From assembly GCA_003389215.1 (NCBI GenBank), contig QQVP01000033.1:99333-163332 (forward strand): a stretch of DNA of 64,000 nucleotides, written 5' to 3'. Every line of letters starts with the position of its first letter. Within the stretch, counting starts at the first letter, position 1. This document shows positions 35,501 to 44,662 of this stretch, piece by piece. The stretch is from Planctomycetota bacterium (GTDB taxonomy: Bacteria; Planctomycetota; Planctomycetia; Pirellulales; UBA7805). The translations under genes and the position numbers were made by a program. Under the pieces are notes generated by a model. The model was not told the origin of the DNA. It worked only from the letters and a program-made list of their open reading frames with translations, and ran no database searches.

Positions 35501-37416
35501 CCGATGCCTTCCTCGATGCCGCCGCGCTCGTTACCGCTCGGTTCGCGAACGCCGTCGTTGTCGCGATCGTGATAGACCCAACCCGAGATCATCAGCGGCT
35601 CGTGCTCGCAAAAATCGTAGTTCACGAGCCGGTTGCCCGAGTTGATCTCGATCCCGGTGATCAGATCGTTGCCCGTCACCGCGCCGCCGTGGGTGCTGCT
35701 GCCGGTGCCGACCTGCTCGGAGCCGTCGATCACTCCGTCCGGGGTAAACTCGCGAATGCCGTAGGTGCCGGGCGCCAGATTGGTAAACGCGTACACGCCG
35801 TTGGAGTTCGTCGTGGTCTCGGCGATCACCTGGCCGTTTTCGTTGAGCAGCTCCACGCGCACGCCCTCGAGCAACCGCTCTTCGGGATCGGCAACGCAGT
35901 CGCCGTCCTGATCGGCATGCACGCGACCGCGAATGCTGCCAGGCAGGTACTCGCCGAACTTGTAGCCACGGCCGATCTGGTTGCCGGCCAGCATGATCCC
36001 GTTGATCTCGTCGCCGGGGTTCACCGCGGCGCCGCCGGCATCGCCCGCCGCATCGAGACCGTCGATCCATCCCAGCGGATGATGCTCGACGACGCGATAC
36101 TTGCCCGGCATGAGATCCATGAACCAGTATTCGCCGTTGTCCATCGTGGTGGCGATGATCGGGGCCGGATTGCCGAGCACGTCGACCGCCTGCAGCTCGA
36201 CGCGCACCCCGGCAATGCCCTCTTCGCCGGGGTCCATGTCGCCGTCGTTGTTGCGATCGTGGTAGACGAAGCCGTGCAGCTCGGCCGGCCGCGTCTCGGC
36301 GAAGTCGTTGTCGATGCTGTCCTCGCCCCCTTCGATGGCGATTCCGGTAATGATGTCGGAAGTGAGCACGCTGCCGACGGTCGTGTCGTCGATCGTGCCC
36401 GCCGCGGCCCCCACACTGAGATAGCCGTCGGGCTGCGTCTCGACGACGCGATAGGTGCCCGGCACCATGCTGGGGTCGGAGAACTCGTAATCGCCCTCGA
36501 AGTCGGTGGTGGTCGTCAGACCGGTCGCCACGTAGCTCGTGCCTTCGAGCCGCAGCAGTGCCAGGTTCACGCCCGCGATGCCGGGATCGCCCGGATCCTG
36601 GAGGTTGTTGAGGTTGAAGTCCTCGAACACGGTTCCGGAGATCGTCAGCGGCAGCGGCGTTTGCGTGATCGGTAGCACCGCGCCCGCGGTCCGGTCGCTG
36701 CGGTCCTGGGTGTCGGGCGGGATGAAGTTGTCCGGCGGCAGATTGAGCGTCGAGCCGGTTTGCGCGGCGACTTCGGCAAAGTTGTCGTCGAAGCGGTCGA
36801 AGTAGATCGCGGTGCCTTCGGTGTCGAAATAGTGCTCGGCCGAGAAGTAGCCGGTCAGCCGCGATCCTTCGAACTCGCCACCTTCGGCCAGGGCGGTGGC
36901 GTTGAAGAGGCCTTGTTCGTCGACGTCGACGTGAAAGGTGAGCACATCGCCCGCGGTAAAGCCGGAGAGATCGAAGGCCAGCTCATAGGCTCCGTCGCCG
37001 TTGGCCTCGCCGCCGTTGAACGTGATGTTGTCGACCGTGAAGCCGACCGGGGTGTCGATGGTCAGTCCCACGGCGTTGAACACACCGAGCCCGCCCTGCT
37101 GCACGTCGAAGAAGACGTCGCCGAGCGTGACGGCTCCGTCGTCGAGCTTGTCGCCGTTGATGACGACTCGGGTCAATTCGGTGTCGGCCGCGCCCCCTTC
37201 GAAGGTGATTTGCAGCGTGTCGGCGGCCGAATCGTCGCCCGTCGCCTCTTCGAAGTAGAAGCCGCCAAAGTGGATGTCGGCCGCGAGCATGCAGCGCGGC
37301 TCGAGCGCCTCGACCTGGCAGACGTGCGTCTTGGTGCGCGTCGGTGCATTCGTGGTGGCATGAGCCTGGTCGACCCGAGCGCGGCCGAGGCCCAACATTT
37401 GACGCAAGAGACCCAT
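32578..37416 (-). CDS. Giant SdrD/Cna-B-repeat surface protein with LEPR motif and C-terminal FG-GAP-like repeats
   Basis: Protein of 1612 residues. Near the N-terminus is VEALEPRCMLAADI, the planctomycete LEPR-x-LL-type export motif. An N-terminal acidic domain follows. Then come about eight SdrD-B/Cna-B-like units of about 110-120 residues: some begin W/FVYHDRxNDG, others begin GxVHADxDGDC and end FCE. The latter type occurs at least four times with very similar sequence (FTPxGYFDGGE, GTGSST). A Pro-rich linker is followed by calcium-binding-type repeats GDFNGDG and GDWDGDG with IGVF/IGVY. The start at 37416 has a strong GGGAGGT ribosome-binding site. It is probably a cell-wall or extracellular adhesin-like protein; ligand unknown. 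Confidence 0.9.
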   Translation of the reverse strand: MGLLRQMLGLGRARVDQAHATTNAPTRTKTHVCQVEALEPRCMLAADIHFGGFYFEEATGDDSAADTLQITFEGGAADTELTRVVINGDKLDDGAVTLGDVFFDVQQGGLGVFNAVGLTIDTPVGFTVDNITFNGGEANGDGAYELAFDLSGFTAGDVLTFHVDVDEQGLFNATALAEGGEFEGSRLTGYFSAEHYFDTEGTAIYFDRFDDNFAEVAAQTGSTLNLPPDNFIPPDTQDRSDRTAGAVLPITQTPLPLTISGTVFEDFNLNNLQDPGDPGIAGVNLALLRLEGTSYVATGLTTTTDFEGDYEFSDPSMVPGTYRVVETQPDGYLSVGAAAGTIDDTTVGSVLTSDIITGIAIEGGEDSIDNDFAETRPAELHGFVYHDRNNDGDMDPGEEGIAGVRVELQAVDVLGNPAPIIATTMDNGEYWFMDLMPGKYRVVEHHPLGWIDGLDAAGDAGGAAVNPGDEINGIMLAGNQIGRGYKFGEYLPGSIRGRVHADQDGDCVADPEERLLEGVRVELLNENGQVIAETTTNSNGVYAFTNLAPGTYGIREFTPDGVIDGSEQVGTGSSTHGGAVTGNDLITGIEINSGNRLVNYDFCEHEPLMISGWVYHDRDNDGVREPSGNERGGIEEGIGNVTIMLLDASGNPTGLTAVTNSQGFYKFNDILPGTYTLMEVHPLGWVDGLETPGNLGGVADNPGDKIRQVSIDVGEEGKNYNFGELRPGSISGRVHADVDGDCLLDEGEETLSGVVIQLLNADGEVIDQTTTDAAGEYRFDNLDPGTYGIREFTPRGYFDGGERLGTGSSTSRGVAAGNDLFTLIEINSGENLVRYDFCEVPPASISGTVHADVDGDCRIDPGEQRLSGVVIQLLDSDGAVVAQTTTNANGDYKFDGLAAGTYSVREFTPAGYFDGGELVGTGSSTNNGVVGGNDLLSNIEINPGEALINYNFCEELPGSISGIVHADPNRNCLVDRGEERLQGVVVQLLDSDGDVIRETTTNANGVYKFDNLAPGNYAVREFTPSGYFDGGERIGTGSSTSNGNVGGNDLLTNIEINSGNQLVNFNFCEVPTAQLSGYVFQDGDVIITPNGEPPADIEFFRDGRFTPDDTPIEGVVLELRNGVTGEAVSPSAALPGTYSGATITTVTDANGFYQFTGLRAGNYAVYEVQPEGYFDSLDTAGTLGGFAINPSDDINPLVLSQLTENPNDDAIIRIVLFPGQDSQQNNFSEIVVDSEPPIIPPPPEDPEPPVNPPGVNPPLATGTPLPVTRPVPLQLSDVPLPPIGGSGDVLWYTWHLSVVNAGHPRTILSPAALHGNQVFEPSAFNGDQVADARWQIEDPEGQEWLPAFGYRNAIPVTGDFNGDGISEIGVYVEGHWYIDVNGNGIWDDDDLWAKLGTKTDKPVTGDWDGDGKDDIGIFGPAWPGDPRAVAEEPGLPEADNITTGKPKNLPPQEHEATLGERTLQRTAGGVPRKDVIDHVFNYGSPLDEPVTGDFNGDGIPTIGVFRDGTWYLDVDGNGRWTTGDLAYTFGQIGDRPVIGDWDGNGVDQLGVYRDGTWILDTNRNGEIDDTDKVFELGGAGDVPVVGDWNGDGADQPGVFNSLVPERAAQRDE

Positions 37417-37738
37417 TCGTACCTCCCTGTACAGGCGCGGGGCTGTCTGGCGCGTCGGCACTCGATTCTCAGGCGATCGACGAGCAAGGCGGTGTCATTC
37501 CCTTGACACTTGCTTGCTCGTCGCGATCGTCGCGGCAGATCGATTCCTTTCGCTGCCGCTTCGGACAACGTTGCGACTTCCTGTCGCGCGGTTGGTCGCC
37601 TTTCGATGGGTCAATCGCGTGCCGTCGCGAGAGTTCGTGTTATTGATGGCTGCGTTGTTAAGGAGCCCTTCGCCGCGGCGGTGATAGCTGGAATGCCGGC
37701 CTCCCGCTGGTCGGCCTGGTTCATTGGCTGCGCAGGGC
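37417..37738. other. Non-coding gap upstream of the SdrD-like gene
   Basis: This 322-bp stretch holds the ribosome-binding site and leader of the SdrD-like gene. No convincing promoter on the minus strand, no RNA gene and no gene-like frame were seen. It also contains the 3' flank of the WD40 gene. Confidence 0.5.
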
Positions 37739-38758
37739 TCAATCGTTGTTGCGGGCGGTGTCGTTGCTGGTCGTTTCGCGAGGTACCGACCACACGCGGA
37801 CCGTCGTGTCGAAGCTGCCCGAGATGAGGATGTTCTGTCGGGAATCCCAGGCCAACGAGGAAATCGACCCGGTATGTCCGGCCAGGCGGTTGAGCTGCTG
37901 CCCGGTCGTGGTGTCCCAAAGTTTGATTTGGTCGTCGCTGCCGGCCGAGGCAATGCGATCGCGGGAGAGGAAGACCAGCGAGTGCACCTTGGCGCTGCGG
38001 GTGAGAAAGGTCTGCTGCTTCGTAGCCGAGTCGGCGTCCCAAATCCGCACGCGGCCGTCGTCGCCGGTCGAAGCGATCAGCCGGCTGTCGGGCGAGAACA
38101 CGACGCGGCGAATTCGCCGCCCGTGGGCCCCGACGATTTCCTGATGAACCGACAGGTCCGAGACATTCCAGATGCGAATCTTGCCGTTGCGTCCGCCCGC
38201 GGCGAGCCGCGCGCCGTCCGGCGAGAAGGCGACCGCTCGCATGTCGCGACAGGGCGAGGCGATCGTGGCGTGCACCTTGCCGCTTTCGGTATCGAAGATA
38301 CGAAGTTTCTTTTCGAAGCCCACGGCGGCCAGCAGCCGTCCGTCGGAGCTATAGGCCAGATCGTAAACGACCTGGTCGGGATCGTCGAATGTGTGTATCA
38401 GCTCACCGGTCCGCACGTCCCAAATGCGAATCGCCCCGTCGTCGCCGCCGGTGGCAAGTCGGTCGCCGGCCGGATTGAACTGCACGGCGCGAACCCAGTC
38501 GGGGTGGTCGCCCAAGAGATGCACCCGCTGGCCGTCGGCCACGCGCTTGACGCGCACGACATGATCGTCGCCGCCGATGGCGACCAGCTGGCCGTTCGGA
38601 GAGATGGCCACTGCCGTGACCACGGGAAGCTCTTCGCGGTCGGCGATCGGCTCGAGAGGAATCTGTCGCGACTCGTCCGCGGCTTCGGCCGTCATTACGG
38701 CGGCCAAGGTGCCCAGCGCGAAGATCAACAGGACGTTTGTCCAACGGGTCGTCTGCAT
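37739..38758 (-). CDS. Exported WD40-repeat protein
   Basis: Protein of 339 residues with a cleavable signal peptide (MQTTRWTNVLLIFALGTLAA, cleavage near MTAEA-AD). It is followed by six to seven WD40 blades recognisable by GH/GD and WD dipeptides: IRIWDVRTGEL, RIWNVSDLSV, RVRIWDADSATKQ, IKLWDTTTGQQL, VRVWSVPRE. It is therefore an extracytoplasmic seven-bladed propeller, probably a protein-interaction scaffold. The C-terminal blade lacks a long tail. It reads in the same direction as the SdrD-like gene, with a 322-bp gap; linked expression is not evident. Confidence 0.88.
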   Translation of the reverse strand: MQTTRWTNVLLIFALGTLAAVMTAEAADESRQIPLEPIADREELPVVTAVAISPNGQLVAIGGDDHVVRVKRVADGQRVHLLGDHPDWVRAVQFNPAGDRLATGGDDGAIRIWDVRTGELIHTFDDPDQVVYDLAYSSDGRLLAAVGFEKKLRIFDTESGKVHATIASPCRDMRAVAFSPDGARLAAGGRNGKIRIWNVSDLSVHQEIVGAHGRRIRRVVFSPDSRLIASTGDDGRVRIWDADSATKQQTFLTRSAKVHSLVFLSRDRIASAGSDDQIKLWDTTTGQQLNRLAGHTGSISSLAWDSRQNILISGSFDTTVRVWSVPRETTSNDTARNND

Positions 38759-39073
38759 GGCTTACTTCCGTTGTTTCCCTTGCTCGGCTCCGTAGCGCGG
38801 CTCGTGCGCGCCTCGACAATTTCTGGCAACCAAATCGCGTGACTCAGGCGCGCAGCGGCAAACTCCGGGTTCGCGTCGTAACATTTCTATCGGCTCGCAC
38901 GGCACGGGAAAACAACACGTTCCCGCGTCGTCTTGCGATCTGGTAGCGCCTTCCGGACAGGGTATCGCGGCGAGCGTCGCGAGCGGGGCGAGGCAGCGAA
39001 ACTTTGCGCCCGCTAGCAGCACCCAAGGCGGGGGAGCAAGCATCGCTTTCATCGTGCCGCCCCAGCGCCTAGA
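38759..39073. other. Divergent intergenic region WD40 / mfd
   Basis: This 315-bp gap separates two divergent starts and should carry promoters for both. A TAGAAT (39070-39075) overlaps the mfd ATG, which might mean a later start (ATG at 39086 or 39089). No RNA gene or repeat was seen. Confidence 0.45.
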
Positions 39074-42000
39074 ATGGCGACGCACATGATGAGCAGCGTG
39101 CCCACCGAAGCGAGCGAGTCGGGCTTGCTTGTCGACCTGACTCGTCGCCTGGACGGACAAACCGACTTTGCCGAGGCGGTCGCGCACCTGGCAGCAGGCA
39201 ACGCGACCCACTTCGAGCGAGTCTGGGGATCGGTTCGCGCGCTGCTGGCGTCGGCGCTCTGCGAGCGATGCGAGCGATCGCTGGTGGTGGTGCTGCCGCA
39301 CGCGGCCGACATCGACTCGTTTGCCGCGGAAACGGCCCTCTTCACCGAGGCACCCTGCGTCACGTTTCCCGCCGTCGAACACGATCGCGATAACGAAGTC
39401 GTTCGCGACGAGTTGTTCGGCGATCGCCTTAGGGTGCTCAAGGCGCTCGCCGGCCAGCAGCCGCCTCCGCTGATTGCCACCAGCGTTCAGGCGGTGATGC
39501 AGATGGTGCCGGCGGCCGAGACGATGGTCCAGGTGACGCGACGCCTGGCCGTCGGCGAAGAGTACGATCTGCGCGAGCTGCTCGACTGGCTCGTCGCCGG
39601 TGGATTTCACAACACGAGCGAGGTCGCCCTGCCGGGCGAGTTCTCGTCGCGCGGCGGTATTCTCGACGTCTTTGCCCCCGACTGGGATCAACCGGTACGG
39701 ATCGAGATGTTTGGCGACGTGATCGAATCGCTCCGCGGATTCGACATCGCCACCCAGCGGAGTACGGCCGACGTTGCGGAAATTGACATTACGTTGCCAG
39801 GCAGCGGCGAGCAGAACGACGCCTCGCTGGCCGATCACCTGCCTGCGGGAAGTTGGCTGCTGTTGGTCGAGCCGCCCGAGCTGGCCGAAGAGGCGCGGCA
39901 CTATCTCGAGCGAAGCGACCAGACCAGCGATCTGCTGAGCTACGCCGGGCTGATGCAGGGCTTCGCTCGCTTTCCCCTTGCCACGTGCGAGAGCGTGGCC
40001 GCTTCGCCCGACGAAGCGACGTGCCGGTTGCCGTTCGGCGAGATCGAACGCTTCAGCGGCGACATCGGCCGCGTCCGCGACGAGCTCGATCAAGCCGCCG
40101 CGGGCAAGCAAGTCACGATCGTCTGTCGCACTGAAGCGGAGATCAAACGCCTCGGCGAGATCTTTAACTCGACACAGACCGGCAAGGAGAATCGCCTCGG
40201 CTTTCTGCTCGGTCGGCTGTCGGCCGGCTTCTGCTACTTGCCCGAAGATCTGGTCGTGGTCGGCGGCGACCAGCTGTTTCAACGCGTCGAGATTGCCCGT
40301 CCGACGCGGCGCCACATGGGCAAGGCGATCGACAGCTTTCTCGAGCTGCGCTCGGGCGATCTGGTCGTGCATCTGGCCCACGGAATCGGTCGCTATCGCG
40401 GTATCGACCTGCTGGAAAAAGGGGACACGGCGCAGGAGCACTTGAAAATCGAATTTCACGGCGGCACGACCATCTATGTGCCGGCCACGAAGATCTCACT
40501 CGTGCAAAAGTACGTTGGGGGCACCAAGAGCCGCCCGCGGCTGGCCAAGATCGGCGGCAAGAACTGGGTCAAGCAGAAACGGGCTGCCGAGGCGGCGGTC
40601 GAAGACCTGGCCGTCGAGATGTTGGAGATTCAGGCCGCCCGGGCATCGCGACCGGGCATCGGCTTTCCGCCCGACTCGGCGTGGCAGAGCGAATTCGATG
40701 CCGCGTTTCCCTATCAGGAAACGGACGACCAGCAGGCGGCGATCACCGCGATCAAGGGCGACATGGTGCGCGGGCAGCCGATGGACCGACTTCTCTGCGG
40801 CGACGTCGGCTATGGCAAGACCGAGGTCGCCATGCGGGCTGCCTTCAAGGCGGTCGACGCCGGCTACCAGGTCGGCATGCTCGTGCCGACGACGATTCTG
40901 GTGCAGCAGCACCTGCAGTCGTTTCGCAATCGGATGGCGGAGTTTCCCTTTCGCATTGCGGCGCTCAGTCGCTTCAGCACCGCGAAAGAGCAAGGTGAAC
41001 TTCTCGAAGAGCTTGCCGCGGGGCGCATCGACATCGTGATCGGCACGCACCGCCTGGCGCAGAAGGACGTCTTCTTCGACAACCTGGGTCTGATCATCAT
41101 CGACGAGGAGCAGCGTTTCGGCGTCGAGATCAAAGAGCGGCTCAAGCACATCCGCAAACAGGTCGACGTGCTCACGCTGACCGCCACGCCGATTCCCCGC
41201 ACGCTGCACCTGTCGCTAATGGGCGTCCGCGACATTTCCAATTTGGAAACGCCGCCGGAGGATCGCACCGCTGTCGACACCCGGGTAACACGCTTCAACG
41301 AAGAGCTGATTCGCCACGCGGTGCTGCGCGAACTCGGCCGCGACGGACAGATCTTCTTTGTCCACAATCGCGTGCAGGATATCGGCCTGGTGGCGGCAAA
41401 GCTTCAGCGGATCGTGCCCGAGGCTCGCCTTGCCATCGGTCACGGACAAATGCCCGAAGGACAACTGGCCCGGGTGATGGTCGACTTCGTCGAGCACAAG
41501 TTCGACCTGTTGCTGGCGACGACGATTGTCGAGAGCGGGCTCGACATTCCGAACGCCAACACGATCTTCATCGACGAGGCAGATCGCTATGGGCTGGCCG
41601 ACCTGCATCAGCTGCGGGGTCGCGTGGGCCGTTACAAGCACCACGCCTATTGCTACCTGCTGCTCGACGAGAAGAAGCAGCTTTCGCCCGTCGCGGCCAA
41701 GCGATTGCGGGCGATTGAGGAATTCAGCGACATGGGCGCCGGCTTCGCCATTGCCATGCGCGACTTGGAGATTCGCGGCGCCGGCAACATTTTGGGCACC
41801 CAGCAGAGCGGCCACATCGCCGCGGTCGGCTACGAATTCTACTGCGAGTTGCTCGAACAGGCGGTTCGCCGGCTGCGCAACGAGCCGCCCAAGACGGTGA
41901 TCGACGTCGACATCGATATTCCGGGCGAGGCCTATCTGCCGCGGTCGTACATTCCCGACATGAAGGCCAAGCTCGACCTCTATCGACGGCTGGCCCGCAT

Positions 42001-42322
42001 CGCCAGCGATGAACAGTTGGCCGACCTGGGCAGCGAAATGCACGACCGCTTCGGCGCGGTGCCGGCGCCGGTCGAGCGTCTGCTGGCGCTAGCAGAGCTG
42101 CGCGTGCACGCGGCGGCCTGGAGTATCCGCTCGATTCACCTCGACGACGACGGACTCGTATTCGGGTTTGGAAACCGCCGGCAAATGAGCGAGATGATCG
42201 AGAAGCAGGGGGGCGGCGTGCGGATTGTCGACGGGCACTCGGCGGTGTTGCCGCTGCGAAAACAGGGGCGCACCAGTGCCGCGCTGCTCGAACGACTGCA
42301 AGCGCTGCTGCTACCGCAATAG
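39074..42322 (+). CDS. mfd: Transcription-repair coupling factor
   Basis: Protein of 1082 residues (E. coli Mfd has 1148). It removes stalled RNA polymerase and recruits UvrA for nucleotide excision repair. Seen in order: the N-terminal UvrB-like region (SSRGGILDVFAPDWDQPVRIE), the CarD-like RNA polymerase interaction domain from about residue 428 (LVVHLAHGIGRYRGI, YVPATKISLVQKYVG), the translocase with Walker A GDVGYGKTE near 576, DEEQ at 677-680, TATPIPRTLHLSL, LLATTIVESGLDIPNAN and RGRVGRY, and the C-terminal TRCF domain (YDLYRRLARI-type segment). The start ATG at 39074 is plausible; ATG codons at 39086 and 39089 are alternatives. Confidence 0.95.
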   Translation: MATHMMSSVPTEASESGLLVDLTRRLDGQTDFAEAVAHLAAGNATHFERVWGSVRALLASALCERCERSLVVVLPHAADIDSFAAETALFTEAPCVTFPAVEHDRDNEVVRDELFGDRLRVLKALAGQQPPPLIATSVQAVMQMVPAAETMVQVTRRLAVGEEYDLRELLDWLVAGGFHNTSEVALPGEFSSRGGILDVFAPDWDQPVRIEMFGDVIESLRGFDIATQRSTADVAEIDITLPGSGEQNDASLADHLPAGSWLLLVEPPELAEEARHYLERSDQTSDLLSYAGLMQGFARFPLATCESVAASPDEATCRLPFGEIERFSGDIGRVRDELDQAAAGKQVTIVCRTEAEIKRLGEIFNSTQTGKENRLGFLLGRLSAGFCYLPEDLVVVGGDQLFQRVEIARPTRRHMGKAIDSFLELRSGDLVVHLAHGIGRYRGIDLLEKGDTAQEHLKIEFHGGTTIYVPATKISLVQKYVGGTKSRPRLAKIGGKNWVKQKRAAEAAVEDLAVEMLEIQAARASRPGIGFPPDSAWQSEFDAAFPYQETDDQQAAITAIKGDMVRGQPMDRLLCGDVGYGKTEVAMRAAFKAVDAGYQVGMLVPTTILVQQHLQSFRNRMAEFPFRIAALSRFSTAKEQGELLEELAAGRIDIVIGTHRLAQKDVFFDNLGLIIIDEEQRFGVEIKERLKHIRKQVDVLTLTATPIPRTLHLSLMGVRDISNLETPPEDRTAVDTRVTRFNEELIRHAVLRELGRDGQIFFVHNRVQDIGLVAAKLQRIVPEARLAIGHGQMPEGQLARVMVDFVEHKFDLLLATTIVESGLDIPNANTIFIDEADRYGLADLHQLRGRVGRYKHHAYCYLLLDEKKQLSPVAAKRLRAIEEFSDMGAGFAIAMRDLEIRGAGNILGTQQSGHIAAVGYEFYCELLEQAVRRLRNEPPKTVIDVDIDIPGEAYLPRSYIPDMKAKLDLYRRLARIASDEQLADLGSEMHDRFGAVPAPVERLLALAELRVHAAAWSIRSIHLDDDGLVFGFGNRRQMSEMIEKQGGGVRIVDGHSAVLPLRKQGRTSAALLERLQALLLPQ

Positions 42323-42325
42323 CGG

Positions 42326-42355
42326 TTGCTCGTTGAATGAAGGCGTGCTTATAAT
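42326..42355 (+). promoter_or_regulatory. Sigma-70-type promoter upstream of the PPIase gene
   Basis: TTGCTC (42326-42331) and a perfect TATAAT (42350-42355) are separated by 18 bp, directly after the mfd stop. The leader to the GTG at 42544 would be about 180 nt. No riboswitch-like structure was recognised in it. Confidence 0.5.
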
Positions 42356-42543
42356 CCCGCCGCTTCGCGGCGTGTCCTCTGTGATCGCGCTGTGGCTGGA
42401 GTTAGGGTGCCGGCTGCGCCGACACTCTGTAAGTACTTTTCGAGTCGCCTTTTCCGTTCGGAAACTGAATTTCGGTCTGACGCGACCGCCTCTGCGGACC
42501 GCGGCAGGCCGTCGCGCTCCACCTCGATAGGTTTCACGACTGC

Positions 42544-43752
42544 GTGCTCCGACTTCGCCTGCAACTCGGCTGGGGGTTGGCGTTGGCCTTGCTGGTCTGC
42601 GCGGGTGACGCTGCGCTCGCGCAGCCGTCGCCTTACCCGAGGACGGACGCACCGCCGCAGTACGACGCCTTCCCGCCGCCGACTTCGACGCCGCCGTATC
42701 CCCGCACGCCGTATCCAATAACGCAGTCGCCGACGTCGCCGTATCCGACCCGTCCCCCCGGCGGCGAGCAGCAGTTCGAAGGGGCGATGCGCATCGCTAC
42801 GATCGGCAACGATGTCGTGCTGCTCAGCGACGTCCTCCCTCACGTCGAGCAGATACTCAAGCAAAACGGTCAGCAGATCCCCCCGGCACAACTCGCCCGC
42901 GTGAAGTGGAGCCTCGTTCATCAGGCGGTCCAACAGCTGATTCCCGGCAAACGGGTCATGCAGGACTTCAAGCGGAATATTCCGGCCGATCGAATCGATG
43001 CGATTCGCGAGCAAGTCAACAAGACCTTCGAAGAGAAGCGGATTCCCGAGTTGATGGAAGAGATGAAGGTCGGCTCGCGGGCCGAGCTTGTCACCGCCCT
43101 GCGACAGGAAGGCAGCTCCTTGAGTCAGCTTCGCGAGGCCTTCTTCGAGCGGGCCCTGGTCGGTCAGTGGATCCGACAGCAGGTGCCAGAGGAGAAGAAC
43201 TTCTCGCACGACGAATTGCTGGAGTATTACCAGGCCAACCTGGGTGAATTCGAACAAGAGGCCAAGGTCCGTTGGCAGCAACTCCGCGTTCGCTACGAGA
43301 ACCACCCGACGAAAGAGGCCGCCTACGCCAAGATCGCGGAGATGGGCAACGCCATCTGGCAAGGCAAGCCCTTCGAGCAGGTCGCCGCCGAGCAATCCGA
43401 CGGCAGCACGGCCGCCCAAGGAGGTCTGCATGACTGGACGAAGCTCGGCAGTCTTTCCAGCAAGGAACTCGAGGCGGCCCTCTTCTCGCTACCGCGACAG
43501 CAGCTGAGTCCCATCATCGAGGGCCCGCGAGCCTTCCACATCGTACGGGTGATCGAGCGGGTCGACCGGCACCACACGCCGTTTCGCGATGCCCAGATCG
43601 ACATTCGCGAAAAGCTGACCAAACAGCGGCGCAAGAACGCCCGCCGCGAGTATCTCGACCGGCTCGAAGAGGAGATTCGCGTCTGGACCGTGTTCGACGA
43701 GCCGGAGTTCTTGGCCCAGGTCGGCCTCAAGGCCAGCGACCTGCGTCGCTAG
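42544..43752 (+). CDS. Exported parvulin-type peptidyl-prolyl isomerase (SurA/PpiC-like)
   Basis: Protein of 402 residues with a signal peptide (LGWGLALALLVCAGDAALAQ) and a Pro/Tyr-rich linker (residues about 28-75). An SurA-N-like helical region follows from about 80 (MRIATIGNDVVLLSDVLPHV). The parvulin domain spans about 240-340 (RWQQLRVRYENHPTKEAAY, AAQGGLHDWTKLGSLSSKEL, FHIVRVIERV). It would assist folding of exported proteins. The start is a GTG at 42544; no better ATG is in frame. The candidate promoter lies 190 bp upstream. Confidence 0.87.
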   Translation: MLRLRLQLGWGLALALLVCAGDAALAQPSPYPRTDAPPQYDAFPPPTSTPPYPRTPYPITQSPTSPYPTRPPGGEQQFEGAMRIATIGNDVVLLSDVLPHVEQILKQNGQQIPPAQLARVKWSLVHQAVQQLIPGKRVMQDFKRNIPADRIDAIREQVNKTFEEKRIPELMEEMKVGSRAELVTALRQEGSSLSQLREAFFERALVGQWIRQQVPEEKNFSHDELLEYYQANLGEFEQEAKVRWQQLRVRYENHPTKEAAYAKIAEMGNAIWQGKPFEQVAAEQSDGSTAAQGGLHDWTKLGSLSSKELEAALFSLPRQQLSPIIEGPRAFHIVRVIERVDRHHTPFRDAQIDIREKLTKQRRKNARREYLDRLEEEIRVWTVFDEPEFLAQVGLKASDLRR

Positions 43753-43887
43753 TCGGTTCGCGCGTTGACACGAACCGAGCCGCGAGCCAGCGACGGCGCC
43801 CTTGCTTTGTTGGCGATTGCCGTTAGCCTCTAAGGTCCGCGCCGCGCCCATCCCCTGGAGAGAGCCCCCGCCGGGCCATGATGCCGT

Positions 43888-44442
43888 ATGTCCTGCTCGC
43901 CACCCGACTGCAACATCGAATTGAAGGCACGGCTTGACGATTTGCAGGCCGCCCGCGAGCTGGCCGCTTCCCTCGCCACCGAACCGGGCCAGGTTGTCGA
44001 GCAGACCGACGTCTACTACCGCTGTGCCGCGGGGCGATTGAAGTTGCGTGTCTCGAGTTGCGGTCCGGCGCAGCTGGTCGCCTATCGCCGCGCGGACGTG
44101 GCGACGTCGAAGGCGAGCGACTATCACCTCCTGGACGTCGACGATCCGCAACGCCTCGCTCAAATGTTGTCCGAGACGTTGGGCGTTCGCTGCGTCGTTC
44201 GCAAACGACGAGAGGTCTTTCTTTACCACAACGTGCGGATTCACCTCGACGAGGTTGCATCGCTGGGGACGTTTCTCGAATTCGAGGCGGTCTTGAGCGA
44301 CGAAATCAGTCCGGACGAGGGACACTCACAGATCGCCTATCTGTCCGAAGTTTTCAGAATCGAGGCCTCCGACCTGCTGCGGGGTTCTTATTGCGATATG
44401 GTGAGGCCGGCGACGGGCGAAATCACGCCCGATCTGCAATAA
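43888..44442 (+). CDS. CYTH-domain protein (class IV adenylate cyclase-like / thiamine triphosphatase fold)
   Basis: Protein of 184 residues. The N-terminus has the CYTH signature NIELKARL (an ExExK-type motif reduced to IELKAR), followed by VEQTDVYYRC, LKLRVSS and VAYRRAD. Basic residues (RKRREVF) and the LGTFLEFEAVL strand near the C-terminus complete the triphosphate tunnel. Members hydrolyse or cyclise triphosphates; which reaction occurs here cannot be told from sequence. The ATG at 43888 is the first in-frame start consistent with the domain. Confidence 0.8.
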   Translation: MSCSPPDCNIELKARLDDLQAARELAASLATEPGQVVEQTDVYYRCAAGRLKLRVSSCGPAQLVAYRRADVATSKASDYHLLDVDDPQRLAQMLSETLGVRCVVRKRREVFLYHNVRIHLDEVASLGTFLEFEAVLSDEISPDEGHSQIAYLSEVFRIEASDLLRGSYCDMVRPATGEITPDLQ

Positions 44443-44493
44443 ACATCGCCGCCGCTCCGCGAATCTCTACCGCGGCGGTCGGAGTGCGGCGAA

Positions 44494-44522
44494 TTGTGGG
44501 ACCCCGCTCGAAGCGGTACATT
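44494..44522 (+). promoter_or_regulatory. Possible promoter for citrate synthase
   Basis: TTGTGG (44494-44499) and TACATT (44517-44522) are separated by 17 bp in the gap before gltA. Spacing is ideal but the boxes are weak. Confidence 0.3.
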
Positions 44523-44662
44523 AGGAGTGCCTGGATTTCGGCTTTGCGGCGGTCCGCGCAGATCGGGCCGTCGCCGCGATTCCGGATCGGCAGCGATCGG
44601 ACCCCAGAAGACAGCAGCAAGCGAACGCGTCGATGACGACTGTGGAGAAAAGGAGCGACGCG

